Positions 26,251 to 36,074 of a stretch of 64,000 nucleotides of DNA are shown here, piece after piece. The stretch comes from Salinarimonas ramus (GTDB lineage Bacteria; Pseudomonadota; Alphaproteobacteria; Rhizobiales; Beijerinckiaceae). The DNA is taken from positions 7,261 through 71,260 of the forward strand of contig NZ_BMMF01000004.1 of the NCBI RefSeq assembly GCF_014645695.1. The letters are read 5' to 3'. Position numbers and translations under genes: made by a program. The notes under the pieces are model-generated. The model was not told where the DNA came from and did not search any database. It saw nothing but the letters and a program-made list of their open reading frames with translations. The first letter of the stretch is position 1, and every line of letters begins with the position of its first letter.

Positions 26251-26529
26251 CTAGTGGTATTGAACAAGATCGACGTGTGACGCGTCCTCGTCCGCAAACT
26301 CGAAGACGATGCACCACGGTCCGTTCACATGAACGGAGTAGCGTGTCGGCTCGAAGCCGATCAGCGGATGGAAGTCGAAGCCCGGCACATTGATCTCGCC
26401 GACTTCGCGCGCGTTGTCGATCACGTCCAACCTTCGCAAGATACGATCATGTAGCCTCTTGTCGATTTTCGCGCTCCTACCCGTCTTTAACAATTCACGC
26501 AGGCCCTTGTGCTTGAAATCGCGGATCAT
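26251..26529 (-). CDS. higB: HigB-family mRNA interferase toxin
   Basis: A 92-residue RelE/HigB-fold toxin, a ribosome-dependent mRNA nuclease in characterised members. It begins MIRDFKHKGLRELLKTGRS and contains RRLDVIDNAREVGEINVPG, YSVHVNGPWCIVFEF and a C-terminal VDLVQYH, as in the YoeB/HigB group. The ATG at 26529 has GGGAG in front; an ATG at 26553 is less likely. It forms a pair with higA. Confidence 0.92.
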   Translation of the reverse strand: MIRDFKHKGLRELLKTGRSAKIDKRLHDRILRRLDVIDNAREVGEINVPGFDFHPLIGFEPTRYSVHVNGPWCIVFEFADEDASHVDLVQYH

Positions 26530-26759
26530 CGATACTCCCGCCGCTGAAAACAACCGTCTGCAATATCGGTGAGGTTACCATCGGCGGCCGAATTGTCAAG
26601 TGAAAAGTGACAGTTTACGCCTTGATCCCGAACTTCGACAGGCTGGGCGGCTGCCACCCGGAACCCACCGATCGACATGCCGGAGCCATCCCGCAAGAAA
26701 CCCCGTCCGCACCGAGCCCGTTGCCTCGTCGAAACGTCACGACGACGAAGGAGACGAAC

Positions 26760-27053
26760 ATGGCCAAGGCCGGCAAGGGAATGGGGCACGACACGGTGCG
26801 CGGCGTCGAGCACGTCGAGGACGTGCCGGAGAACGTCACCCGCGAGGACGAGCTCGCCTCCAAGCGCATGGGCGACAACGAGCTTCAAGGCGACGACCAG
26901 GTCCGCGTCCACAATCAGCGCCAGACGCAGGCGGGCGCGCGCACCGACCGCCCGGAGACGGACGATTTCGTCGACAAGCACAAGACGGGCCTGCGCTCGG
27001 ACAAGGTCGCGCCCTCCGAGGAGGAGCTCGACAAGGAGATGCGCAAGTCCTGA
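26760..27053 (+). CDS. small highly charged hypothetical protein, 97 aa
   Basis: An acidic, hydrophilic and probably disordered protein starting MAKAGKGMGHDTVRGVEHVE and ending SEEELDKEMRKS. No hydrophobic core or known motif is visible. GGAG lies ten bases before the ATG, and codon use fits the core genome. The composition resembles small stress-type hydrophilic proteins, but no function is claimed. The frame is open back to 26607 without a better start signal. Confidence 0.65.
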   Translation: MAKAGKGMGHDTVRGVEHVEDVPENVTREDELASKRMGDNELQGDDQVRVHNQRQTQAGARTDRPETDDFVDKHKTGLRSDKVAPSEEELDKEMRKS

Positions 27054-27261
27054 GGCGCGCTCGGCGCGTCATCGAAGACAAGCTCGGGCGGCAGCGTCCG
27101 CCCGAGCCCATAGCTGGCTTCAGCGAATCGCCATCGCTTCACATTCTGCTTTTGTGATATGATCCGCTCCGATGTGATGCGGGTCGCCATTCGGCCGCCC
27201 CCGCCCATCTGATGGCGCAAGTGCCATGTGCAACAGCCGTGTGAACGGGGAGCGGGACGCG

Positions 27262-27687
27262 ATGGGGCCTATCACGAGACGCGGCATGTTCGGGCTCGCA
27301 CCTGGTGCCGCGCTGGCGACGTCGTCGAGGCGCGCCTCGGCGCAAGACGACGGGATCGTCGTCGTCATGTACCGCCGGGCGGGCTGCCCCTGGTGCCACG
27401 CCTGGGACCGGGAGATCGGCGCGATCTGGCCGAAATCGGACGTCGGCGCGCGTCATCCGGTGCGGATGGTGGACCTCGATCAAGACGAGAGGCCGGCTCT
27501 CGCACTCGACCTGCCGGTGCATTTCACCCCGACCTTCGTCGTCGCCGTCGCCGGCACGGAGATCGGGCGGATCGAGGGCTATCCGGGGCAGGATTTCTTC
27601 TGGGGGCTGATCGAGCGGCTGATCGCGGACGCGGAGCGGGCGGCTGGCGGTTCGCCGACGCCCGCACCCGCGGCGGGCACGAACTGA
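27262..27687 (+). CDS. exported thioredoxin-like protein (SoxS-like)
   Basis: A 141-residue periplasmic thioredoxin-fold protein. The N terminus (MGPITRRGMFGLAPGAALAT) looks like a twin-arginine signal. The active site reads YRRAGCPWCHAWDREI, a CxxC (CPWC) redox centre, and VHFTPTFVVAVAG holds the cis-Pro region. The block around the active site resembles SoxS-type thioredoxins that keep sulfur-oxidising proteins reduced, but no sox genes are nearby, so the partner is unknown. The ATG at 27262 is chosen because it begins the signal peptide; an ATG at 27226 also exists. Confidence 0.75.
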   Translation: MGPITRRGMFGLAPGAALATSSRRASAQDDGIVVVMYRRAGCPWCHAWDREIGAIWPKSDVGARHPVRMVDLDQDERPALALDLPVHFTPTFVVAVAGTEIGRIEGYPGQDFFWGLIERLIADAERAAGGSPTPAPAAGTN

Positions 27688-27761
27688 ACGGCCACACGTG
27701 CATCGGCGTTGCGTATGCGACTGAAGCGCGCTAGTCTCGCCGAATTCGCCGGGAGGTGTGC

Positions 27762-28040
27762 ATGCGTGTCGACGTGAACGAGGCCAAGGATCGTCTGGAG
27801 GAACTGATCGATCGCGCCGCAGCGGGGGAGTTCGTGGCCATCGAGGCGCGGGACGGCAGCGTGGCGCAATTGTCGCTCTACGGGAGCAAGCCGGCGCGCG
27901 TGGCGACGGATCCGGCCGAACGGGATCGCATCATCAGAGAGATTCAGGCGCGGGTCGCCGCCAAGCGGCTCCCTCCAGGGCCGCCCGCCGAACGCGCCGC
28001 GGACTTCCTCTACGACGAAGAGACCGGCCTCCCGATATGA
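27762..28040 (+). CDS. Phd/YefM-type antitoxin, orphan
   Basis: A 92-residue antitoxin-like protein. It begins MRVDVNEAKDRLEELIDRAAAGEFVAI, the Phd/YefM DNA-binding fold. The C-terminal part (PPAERAADFLYDEETGLPI) would be the toxin-binding tail. GGGAGG lies just before the ATG at 27762. In VapBC pairs of this type a PIN-domain toxin follows with an ATGA overlap; here the overlap survives but the toxin frame stops after ten codons. Confidence 0.8.
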   Translation: MRVDVNEAKDRLEELIDRAAAGEFVAIEARDGSVAQLSLYGSKPARVATDPAERDRIIREIQARVAAKRLPPGPPAERAADFLYDEETGLPI

Positions 28041-28069
28041 TCGTCGTCGGTTCGTCCGCCCGCGCCTGA
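28037..28069 (+). pseudogene. ten-codon stub of a PIN/VapC toxin gene
   Basis: The ATG at 28037 overlaps the antitoxin stop and reads MIVVGSSARA, then TGA. VapC toxins commonly start MIVVD(S/T)SA, so this looks like the 5' end of a lost toxin gene. The next 3' sequence belongs to the convergent ugpC, with its stop at 28076, so the rest of the toxin was deleted rather than only mutated. Confidence 0.5.
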
Positions 28070-28075
28070 CCCACC

Positions 28076-29197
28076 TCACACGTCCGCGAGGCGTCGACCG
28101 GTCTCGCGGTCGAAGACGTGGAGCGCACCCTCCGCGACGCGAAGCGGCAGCGTGTCCCCCTCGCGCACGGTGACGTTCCCGGGCAGGCGCGCGGCGAGCA
28201 CCTCGCCGCCCTCCCCCGCCACCGGCACGATCGCCGCGTCCTTGTCGAGCAGGACGCCGTGGACGAGGGTGTCGGCGCCCAGCGTCTCGACGACGCGCGC
28301 CCGCAGCGTCAGCTCGGCCTCGGGCTGCCCGACGAGGGCGAGATGCTCCGGCCGCACGCCGATCGTGACGGGCTTCTCGCCGCCATGGCCGACGATCGGC
28401 TCCGGAAGCGCCCGCAGAGGCGCGCCCGTGTCGAGCGTGATCGCCCGCCCGTCGCCGCCGAGACGCCCGGGCATGAAGTTCATCGCCGGCGAGCCGATGA
28501 AGCCCGCCACGAAGGTCGTCGCCGGGTGGAGATAGACGTTCATCGGCGTGTCGATCTGCTCGGCGACGCCGCCGTTCATGACGACGAGCCGGTCCGCCAG
28601 CGTCATCGCCTCGACCTGATCGTGGGTGACGTAGAGGGCGGTGGTGCCGAGCGAGCGCTGAAGCTGCTTGATCTCGAGGCGCATCTGCACGCGCAGCTTC
28701 GCGTCGAGGTTCGAGAGCGGCTCGTCGAAGAGGAAGGCCGCGGGCTCGCGCACGATGCAGCGGCCCATGGCGACGCGCTGGCGCTGGCCGCCGGAGAGCT
28801 GTCGCGGCTTGCGGTCGAGATAGGGCTCGAGCTGGAGCATGCGCGCGGCCTTGTCCACCCGCTCGCGGATCGCGTCCTTGGAGAGGCCGGCGATCTTCAG
28901 CCCGTAGGCCATGTTGTCGTAGACGCTCATGTGCGGGTAGAGCGCGTAGTTCTGGAACACCATGGCGATGTTCCGGTCCTTCGGCTCGAGCCGGTTGACC
29001 ACGCGCCCGTCGATGGCGACCTCGCCGCCGGTGATCTCCTCGAGCCCGGCCACCATGCGCAAGAGCGTGGACTTGCCGCAGCCCGACGGCCCGACGATGA
29101 CGATGAACTCGCCGTCGGCGACGTCGATCGAGACGCCGTGGATGACCTTGGTGTCGCCGTAGCGCTTGACGACGTCGCGGATGCCGATGCCGGCCAT
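28076..29197 (-). CDS. ugpC: sn-glycerol-3-phosphate ABC importer, ATP-binding protein
   Basis: A 373-residue CUT1-type ATPase that powers UgpAE. The Walker A is GPSGCGKST, the Q-loop [21 protein letters not shown], the signature [13 protein letters not shown], the Walker [16 protein letters not shown] and the switch His [11 protein letters not shown]-terminal TOBE/OB region (about 240-373) carries regulatory contacts. The ATG at 29197 gives [15 protein letters not shown]; a longer frame to 29320 overlaps ugpE. It starts 14 bp after ugpE and is last in ugpBAEC. Confidence 0.93.
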   Translation of the reverse strand: MAGIGIRDVVKRYGDTKVIHGVSIDVADGEFIVIVGPSGCGKSTLLRMVAGLEEITGGEVAIDGRVVNRLEPKDRNIAMVFQNYALYPHMSVYDNMAYGLKIAGLSKDAIRERVDKAARMLQLEPYLDRKPRQLSGGQRQRVAMGRCIVREPAAFLFDEPLSNLDAKLRVQMRLEIKQLQRSLGTTALYVTHDQVEAMTLADRLVVMNGGVAEQIDTPMNVYLHPATTFVAGFIGSPAMNFMPGRLGGDGRAITLDTGAPLRALPEPIVGHGGEKPVTIGVRPEHLALVGQPEAELTLRARVVETLGADTLVHGVLLDKDAAIVPVAGEGGEVLAARLPGNVTVREGDTLPLRVAEGALHVFDRETGRRLADV

Positions 29198-29211
29198 GGC
29201 CTCGTTCTCTC

Positions 29212-30060
29212 TCACTTCTCGGTTTCGACGAGGCCCTTGACGAAGAGCCGCTGCATGACGAGCACGACCGCGACCGGCGGGAGCAGCGCGAGCGTCGCGG
29301 TGGCCATGACGAGGTGCCATTGCGGCTGCTCGTCCGACACGTTCACCATGCGGTAGATGCCCATGACGATCGTCGTGAAGCTCTCGTCCGTCGTGACGAG
29401 GAGCGGCCAGAGGTACTGGTTCCAGCCGAACAGGAACATGATCACGAAGATCGCCGCGATGTTCGTGCGCGAGAGCGGCACGAGGATGTCGAAGAAGAAC
29501 CGCATCGGCCCCGCCCCGTCCATGCGCGCCGCCTCGGCGAGCTGGTCGGGCACCGTCAGGTAGAATTGCCGGAACAGGAAGGTCGCGGTGGCCGACGCGA
29601 TGAGCGGGATGGTGAGGCCGGCATAGGAATTGAGCATGCCGAGATCGGCCACGACCTCGAAGGTCGGCAGGATGCGCACCTCCACCGGCAGCATCAGCGT
29701 GAGGAAGATGATCCAGAACGCGATCATGCGGAAGGGGAAGCGGAAGTAGACGATCGCGAAAGCCGAGATCAGCGACACCGCGATCTTCCCCGTGGCGATG
29801 AGGAGCGCCATGACGAACGAATTGAACAGCATCAGCCCCACCGGCGTGCCGCCGGCCTGGGCCATGCCGGCCGAGAGGAGCTGCGAGTAGTTCTCTACCA
29901 GGCGATCGCCGGGCCAGAGCGGGGCGACGCCCGAGAGCAGCGTCGGCTGCGGGTGGGTCGAGGCCACGAAGGCGACCCAGACCGGGAAGAGCACGATGGC
30001 GACGCCCGCGAGGAGGACGACGTGGCGCAGCACCGTGAGGAAGGGGCGGTTCTCGACCAT
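29212..30060 (-). CDS. ugpE: sn-glycerol-3-phosphate ABC importer, permease
   Basis: A 282-residue CUT1 permease with about six membrane helices, beginning [20 protein letters not shown]. The EAA loop that docks to the ATPase reads [22 protein letters not shown]. The ATG at 30060 is preferred; the longer open frame upstream is a shadow of ugpA. It lies 11 bp after ugpA and 14 bp before ugpC. Confidence 0.92.
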   Translation of the reverse strand: MVENRPFLTVLRHVVLLAGVAIVLFPVWVAFVASTHPQPTLLSGVAPLWPGDRLVENYSQLLSAGMAQAGGTPVGLMLFNSFVMALLIATGKIAVSLISAFAIVYFRFPFRMIAFWIIFLTLMLPVEVRILPTFEVVADLGMLNSYAGLTIPLIASATATFLFRQFYLTVPDQLAEAARMDGAGPMRFFFDILVPLSRTNIAAIFVIMFLFGWNQYLWPLLVTTDESFTTIVMGIYRMVNVSDEQPQWHLVMATATLALLPPVAVVLVMQRLFVKGLVETEK

Positions 30061-30071
30061 GGCGGCGCTCC

Positions 30072-30953
30072 TCAATACTGTACGCGCCGCTCGATATAGC
30101 GGAACTGGACGAAGGTCAGCACGATCACGATCGCCATCAGGACGACGGATTGTGCGGCGGAGGAGCCGAGGTCGAGGCCGACGAAGCCGTCGGAATAGAC
30201 CTTGTAGACGAGGATCGTCGTCGATTGGCCGGGCCCGCCCGACGTCGTCGCGTGGATGATCTGGAACGTGTCGAAGAAGGCGTAGGTCACGTTGACGACG
30301 AGCAGGAAGAAGGCGGTGGGCGAGAGCAGCGGGAAGACGATCGTCCAGAACCGCTTCATCGGGCCCGCACCGTCGATCGCCGCCGCTTCGACGAGCGAGC
30401 GCGGGATCGCCTGCAGGCCGGCGAGGAAGAAGAGGAAATTGTAGGAGATCTGCTTCCAGACCGCCGCGATGACGACGAGGATCAGCGCCTGGTCGCCGTT
30501 GAGCAGGTGGTTCCAGTCGATGCCGAGCGCGCGCAACGTGTGCGCGAAGAGCCCGATCGAGGGATTGAACAGGAACCACCACAGCACGCCCGCGACCGCC
30601 GGGGCGACGGCGTAGGGCATGATCAGCAGCGTCTTGTAGCCCGACGCGCCCTTGATCACCCGGTCCGCCATGGTGGCGAGGAGGAGCGCGATGGCGAGCC
30701 CCAGGAAGGTCACCGCCAGCGAGAAGACGACCGTCACCTGAAAGGAATTGAGGTAGAGCGGGTCCGAGAACAGCCGCTCGAAATTCGCCAGCCCCACGTA
30801 TGTCGTGCGCAGCCCGAACGCGTCCTGGCGCAGCACCGACTGGTAGAGTGCCTGGCCGGCCGGCCACAGGAAGAAGATCGCGGTGACCACGAGCTGCGGC
30901 AGCAGCAGCGCGACCGGCAGCGCGAAGCCTCTGAAGGTGACTTTCTTGTGCAT
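30072..30953 (-). CDS. ugpA: sn-glycerol-3-phosphate ABC importer, permease
   Basis: A 293-residue CUT1 permease, partner of UgpE. It starts [19 protein letters not shown] and has six predicted membrane helices. The EAA loop reads [22 protein letters not shown]. Its gene is separated from ugpB by 126 bp containing a strong hairpin, which may lower permease expression relative to the binding protein. Confidence 0.92.
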   Translation of the reverse strand: MHKKVTFRGFALPVALLLPQLVVTAIFFLWPAGQALYQSVLRQDAFGLRTTYVGLANFERLFSDPLYLNSFQVTVVFSLAVTFLGLAIALLLATMADRVIKGASGYKTLLIMPYAVAPAVAGVLWWFLFNPSIGLFAHTLRALGIDWNHLLNGDQALILVVIAAVWKQISYNFLFFLAGLQAIPRSLVEAAAIDGAGPMKRFWTIVFPLLSPTAFFLLVVNVTYAFFDTFQIIHATTSGGPGQSTTILVYKVYSDGFVGLDLGSSAAQSVVLMAIVIVLTFVQFRYIERRVQY

Positions 30954-31033
30954 CAGGAGATCCGGTCGCGAGCGCCCCGACAGCGCGACGGCTCGGGCCG
31001 GCGGCGCACGAGACGCGAAGCCGGCGAACGAGA

Positions 31034-31058
31034 GACGCCGCCCGTCGAGGGCGGCGTC
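31034..31058 (-). promoter_or_regulatory. intra-operon hairpin between ugpB and ugpA
   Basis: A perfect 10-bp stem (GACGCCGCCC / GGGCGGCGTC) with a 5-base loop lies 21 bp after the ugpB stop. With no T tract on either side it is more likely an RNA-stability or partial-termination element that raises binding protein over permease. Confidence 0.6.
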
Positions 31059-31079
31059 CGGGAAGAGCCCGTCAGGGCC

Positions 31080-32402
31080 TCAGCTGTTGTCGGCCTGGAA
31101 CTGGCGCAGCATGTCGTTGCCGCGCTCGACGGCCGTGTCCAGGCCCTCCTGCGGGGTCTTCTGGCCGGCCCACACGGCCTCGAGCTCTTCGTTGATGATG
31201 TCGCGGATCTGGACGAAGTTGCCCAGGCGCAGGCCGCGCGAGTTGCCGGTCGGCTCGTTGAGCGTCATCTGGCGCACGGAGACGTCCGTGCCCGGGTTCT
31301 GGGCGTAGAAGCCCTCGCTCTCGGAGAGCTCGAAGGCGGCCTGCGTGATCGGCAGGTAGCCGGTGTCCTGGTGCCAGGAGGCCTGGACCTCGGGACGCGA
31401 CAGGAACTCGAAGAAGGCGGCGACGCCGGCGTACTCGGCCTCGTCCTTGCCCTGCAGCACCCACAGGGTGGCGCCGCCGATGATGGAGTTCTGCGGCGCG
31501 CCCGGCACGTCGTCGTAGTAGGGCAGCATCGCCACGCCGACCTCGAAGTCGGTGTTGGCGTTGACGCCCGCCTGCGCGGCGGAGGAGTTCATGTAGATCG
31601 CGCACTCGCCCGAATAGAAGAGCGGAGCGGAATCGGAGCGACGGCCGCCGTACTCGAACAGGCCCTCGTCGGCCCACTCCTTCATGTTCGACACGTGACG
31701 GACGTGCAGATCGCTGTTGAAGGCGAACTCGGTCTCGAGACCGTCGAAGCCGTTGTTAAGCGTGGCGAAGGGGACGTTGTGGTAGGCCGAGAAGTTCTCG
31801 AGCTGCACCCAGGACTGCCAGCCGGTGGTGAAGCCGCAGGTGGCCGCGCCGGACTCGACGATGGCGCGCGAAGCCTCGACGACCTCGTCCCAGGTCTTGG
31901 GCGGCATCTCGGGATCGAGGCCGGCGGCCTCGAAGGCGTCCTTGTTGTAGTACATCACCGGGGTGGAGGAGTTGAACGGCATGGAGAGCATGTTGCCGTC
32001 CGAGTCGGCGTAGTAGCCGACGACCGACGGCAGGTAGTCCGACTGGTCGAAGCCGTCGGCATGCTCGTTCATCAGCTCGTAGACGGGGTAGATGGCGCCG
32101 CGGGCGGCCATCATCGTCGCGGTGCCGACCTCGAAGACCTGCACGATGTGGGGCTGCTCGCCGGCGCGGAAGGCCGCGATCGCCGCCGTCATCGTCTCGG
32201 TGTAGTTGCCGCGATAGGTCGGGACGACCTCGTACTCGTCCTGAGCCGCGTTGAACTCCTCGGCGATGGCGGCGGTGCGCTCGCCGAGCTCGCCGCCCAT
32301 GGCGTGCCAGAACTGGATCTGCGTCTGGGCGTTGGCGGCGCCGGCCGCGAGCATGAGAGCCATGGCCGAGGTGCCGGCCAGGATCGTGCGGGTGAAGGAC
32401 AT
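31080..32402 (-). CDS. ugpB: sn-glycerol-3-phosphate-binding periplasmic protein
   Basis: A 440-residue extracellular solute-binding protein (family 1) that captures glycerol-3-phosphate or its diesters for UgpAEC. The signal peptide is MSFTRTILAGTSAMALMLAA, with cleavage after NAQA-like residues near 26. The mature part begins TQIQFWHAMGGELGER, the UgpB hallmark, and has MPFNSSTPVMYYNKDAF and GGATLWVLQGKDEAEYAGVA. It is first in the operon. A candidate Pho box lies 70-100 bp upstream, fitting the phosphate-starvation control known for ugp. Confidence 0.93.
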   Translation of the reverse strand: MSFTRTILAGTSAMALMLAAGAANAQTQIQFWHAMGGELGERTAAIAEEFNAAQDEYEVVPTYRGNYTETMTAAIAAFRAGEQPHIVQVFEVGTATMMAARGAIYPVYELMNEHADGFDQSDYLPSVVGYYADSDGNMLSMPFNSSTPVMYYNKDAFEAAGLDPEMPPKTWDEVVEASRAIVESGAATCGFTTGWQSWVQLENFSAYHNVPFATLNNGFDGLETEFAFNSDLHVRHVSNMKEWADEGLFEYGGRRSDSAPLFYSGECAIYMNSSAAQAGVNANTDFEVGVAMLPYYDDVPGAPQNSIIGGATLWVLQGKDEAEYAGVAAFFEFLSRPEVQASWHQDTGYLPITQAAFELSESEGFYAQNPGTDVSVRQMTLNEPTGNSRGLRLGNFVQIRDIINEELEAVWAGQKTPQEGLDTAVERGNDMLRQFQADNS

Positions 32403-32472
32403 GGACGTCTCCCGTTGAAGATTTCCCGTCGCCCCGGCTGTCCGGCCGGCGACGCGACGTGAGCGCCTTTTC

Positions 32473-32500
32473 GTGACGCTTCGTTACGGCTCTGTGACAG
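32473..32500 (-). promoter_or_regulatory. candidate PhoB box upstream of ugpB
   Basis: Read on the minus strand, CTGTCAC and CCGTAAC lie 11 bases apart, followed by CGTCAC. This is the 11-base direct-repeat pattern of Pho boxes (consensus CTGTCAT repeats). The rest of the 385-bp gap between ugpB and ybaK (32403-32787) shows no other clear element. Confidence 0.55.
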
Positions 32501-32787
32501 TGAGCCGGCTAGACAATAGGCGGGAGGCGCCCGGCGAGGCAAGCCGTTGCGGGAGCAACCGGAGGCTCGCATCCTCGGGCGAAAGCGGGCCCGCGTGGGG
32601 CGCAGTGACGATGCGCGAGCGATACCGCATCACGCCGCACGATTGCAAGTCGTGTGGACAAGTTCCACGGCGGGCCGGCCCCGCCGCGCGCCGTCCGCCT
32701 GCACTGGACCGCGCATCCCTCCCGCGCTAAGCGGGGCCGAAGCCGATTGAAGCCCCGTCCCCAAGCCCGGCTCGGAGCCCCTCCCCC

Positions 32788-33282
32788 ATGTCCCTCGACA
32801 GCGTGCGCGCCTTTTTCGCCGAGCGCGCCCCCGACATCGACGTCGTCGTCACCGAGGCCTCGAGCGCCACCGTCGCCGAGGCCGCGGCCGCGCACGGTGT
32901 CGAGCCCGCGCGCATCGCCAAGACGCTGACGCTGGCGGTGGGCGAGCGCGTCGTCCTCGTCGTCGCGCGGGGCGACGCGCGCCTCGACAACAAGAAGATG
33001 AAGGCGACCTTCGGCGCGAAGGCGAAGATGCCGGACGCGGACACGGTCGCCGCGCTCACCGGCCACCCCGTCGGCGGCGTGTGCCCCTTCGGGCTCGCCA
33101 CGCCGCTGCCCGTCCATTGCGACGTGTCGCTCAAGGCCTTCGACGTGGTGGTGCCCGCAGCCGGCGCGATCAACGCGGCGGTCTTCATCGCGCCCGAGCG
33201 CATGGCGGCCTTGACGGACGCGACCTGGGTCGACGTCTGCCGCGAGCCGGAGGCGGGTGCGGAGGAGAGCGCGCAGGCGTGA
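32788..33282 (+). CDS. YbaK/aminoacyl-tRNA deacylase-family protein
   Basis: A 164-residue YbaK/ProX-type editing protein that hydrolyses mischarged tRNA, such as Ala- or Cys-tRNA-Pro. It has RIAKTLTLAVGERVVLVVARGDARLDNKKMK with the conserved Lys residues, and HPVGGVCPFGL, the GxxP-type loop of the family, followed by VHCDVSLKAFDVVVPAAG. Which amino acid it removes cannot be set. It is divergent from ugpB and converges with the receiver gene. Confidence 0.9.
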   Translation: MSLDSVRAFFAERAPDIDVVVTEASSATVAEAAAAHGVEPARIAKTLTLAVGERVVLVVARGDARLDNKKMKATFGAKAKMPDADTVAALTGHPVGGVCPFGLATPLPVHCDVSLKAFDVVVPAAGAINAAVFIAPERMAALTDATWVDVCREPEAGAEESAQA

Positions 33283-33292
33283 GCGCCGCGCG

Positions 33293-33736
33293 TCAGAGCG
33301 CGTCGTGCAGGCTCTTGGGCGCCCAGTCGTTGACGATGCGCCGGCGCTTTGCCTGACGCCGCAGCACGGTCTTCAGCTTCGACTTGAGGAGCGCGATGTC
33401 GAAGGGCTTGAGCAGGAAGGCGTCGACGCCGGCGGCATGCGCGGTCGTGACCTGCTCGAAGGTGATCGACGTCTCGGTGAGGATGAAGGCGATCTTGAAC
33501 ATCTCCTCGTCGCTCTTCACCGTACGCAGCACCTGCAGGCCGTCGACGGGCTCGAGGTCGAGATCGCAGACGATCAGCCCGTAATTGCCGTTGCGGATCA
33601 TCTCGATGCCCTCGACGCCGGACGAGGTCACCTCCACCTCGGCGAAGCCGAGCCGGTAGAAGATCTCCGCCACGAGACGGCCGATCTTGACGTTGTCGTC
33701 GATGATCAGGACTGCGGGAAACGGATCGTCGGACAT
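33293..33736 (-). CDS. stand-alone response-regulator receiver protein
   Basis: A 147-residue single receiver domain with no output domain. The acidic pocket is IIDDN (Asp13/Asp14), the phosphoacceptor Asp58 lies in LIVCDLDLEPVDG, the switch Thr in ILTETS and the conserved Lys in FLLKPFD. A basic tail (LRRQAKRRRIVNDW) follows the domain. The gene is 13 bp after the BLUF gene and almost certainly co-transcribed, so the two may act in one pathway; the kinase is not here. Confidence 0.92.
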   Translation of the reverse strand: MSDDPFPAVLIIDDNVKIGRLVAEIFYRLGFAEVEVTSSGVEGIEMIRNGNYGLIVCDLDLEPVDGLQVLRTVKSDEEMFKIAFILTETSITFEQVTTAHAAGVDAFLLKPFDIALLKSKLKTVLRRQAKRRRIVNDWAPKSLHDAL

Positions 33737-33749
33737 CGCACCGCCTCCC

Positions 33750-34211
33750 TTACGTGAGGGCCTCGATGCCGCGCTTGGCCAGCAGGTTCTGCTGCAGCGC
33801 GAGCATGCAATCGTGCACGAGCGTGGGCTTGGGCGTGCCGCGGGAGAACGCCTCGTCGAGCGCGAACTTGTCGAGCACGTCCTGGCTGATCAGGTTGCGC
33901 TCGAGGAGCTCGAGCGACGGCAGCAGCTCGCGCCTGGGGATCTCGCGCCACTCTATGATCCGCACTTCCTTGTGCCGGCTATCGGTCGAGATGCGCTTGA
34001 AGGTGGAATTCAGGGCGTCGCGATCGCCCTCCATCATGTGCCCGAACCAGCCGCGATCGAGCACGAGGATCGAGGTGATCAGCGCGAACTCGTTCTGCCG
34101 GCGCGAGGAGCGTACGAGACGGTCGAGCTGCTCCGTCCGCGTCACCGACTCCTTGTCGAGGGTGCAGCGGCTGAAATAGATGATCCGGCTGAGGCTGGAG
34201 CGGTTGAGCAT
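33750..34211 (-). CDS. degenerate BLUF-domain protein
   Basis: A 153-residue protein with a BLUF fold at residues 7-100. BLUF domains bind FAD and sense blue light through a Tyr-Gln pair. Here Tyr12 (RIIYFSR) and Asn40 (RRQNEFA) are kept, but the key Gln is His58 (GWFGHMMEG), and no counterpart of the conserved Trp/Met segment is visible. The domain may therefore not show a normal photocycle and might sense redox or act as a protein-interaction module. A helical C-terminal part follows (about 110-153). It is the first gene of a pair with the receiver. Confidence 0.8.
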   Translation of the reverse strand: MLNRSSLSRIIYFSRCTLDKESVTRTEQLDRLVRSSRRQNEFALITSILVLDRGWFGHMMEGDRDALNSTFKRISTDSRHKEVRIIEWREIPRRELLPSLELLERNLISQDVLDKFALDEAFSRGTPKPTLVHDCMLALQQNLLAKRGIEALT

Positions 34212-34352
34212 GGGGCCTTTCGCGTCACGTCGGGTCCCACGCTCGCACTACGCGGATAAGAAACCGTAAAGGCCGTGCGGCTCAGGGGCATTGCACCGCG
34301 ACGCGGCGGCCGCGGGAAACGATGGCGACGGCCTCCTCGGGCGAGGTCGCGA

Positions 34353-35960
<1,608 letters not shown>

Positions 35961-36074
35961 GGGGGAGCCTCCGAGGACGCTGTGACGACCCGCGGGTTAT
36001 GCGGCAGGGACGCGTGGATCACAAGCGGGGGGAGGACGCCGTCCCGGGCCGTTCGCCGACCCGCAGCCCGCGCC

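Noticed and set aside
33750-34211. Calling the BLUF protein a normal blue-light sensor
   Set aside because: The essential glutamine position is His58, so standard photochemistry should not be assumed.
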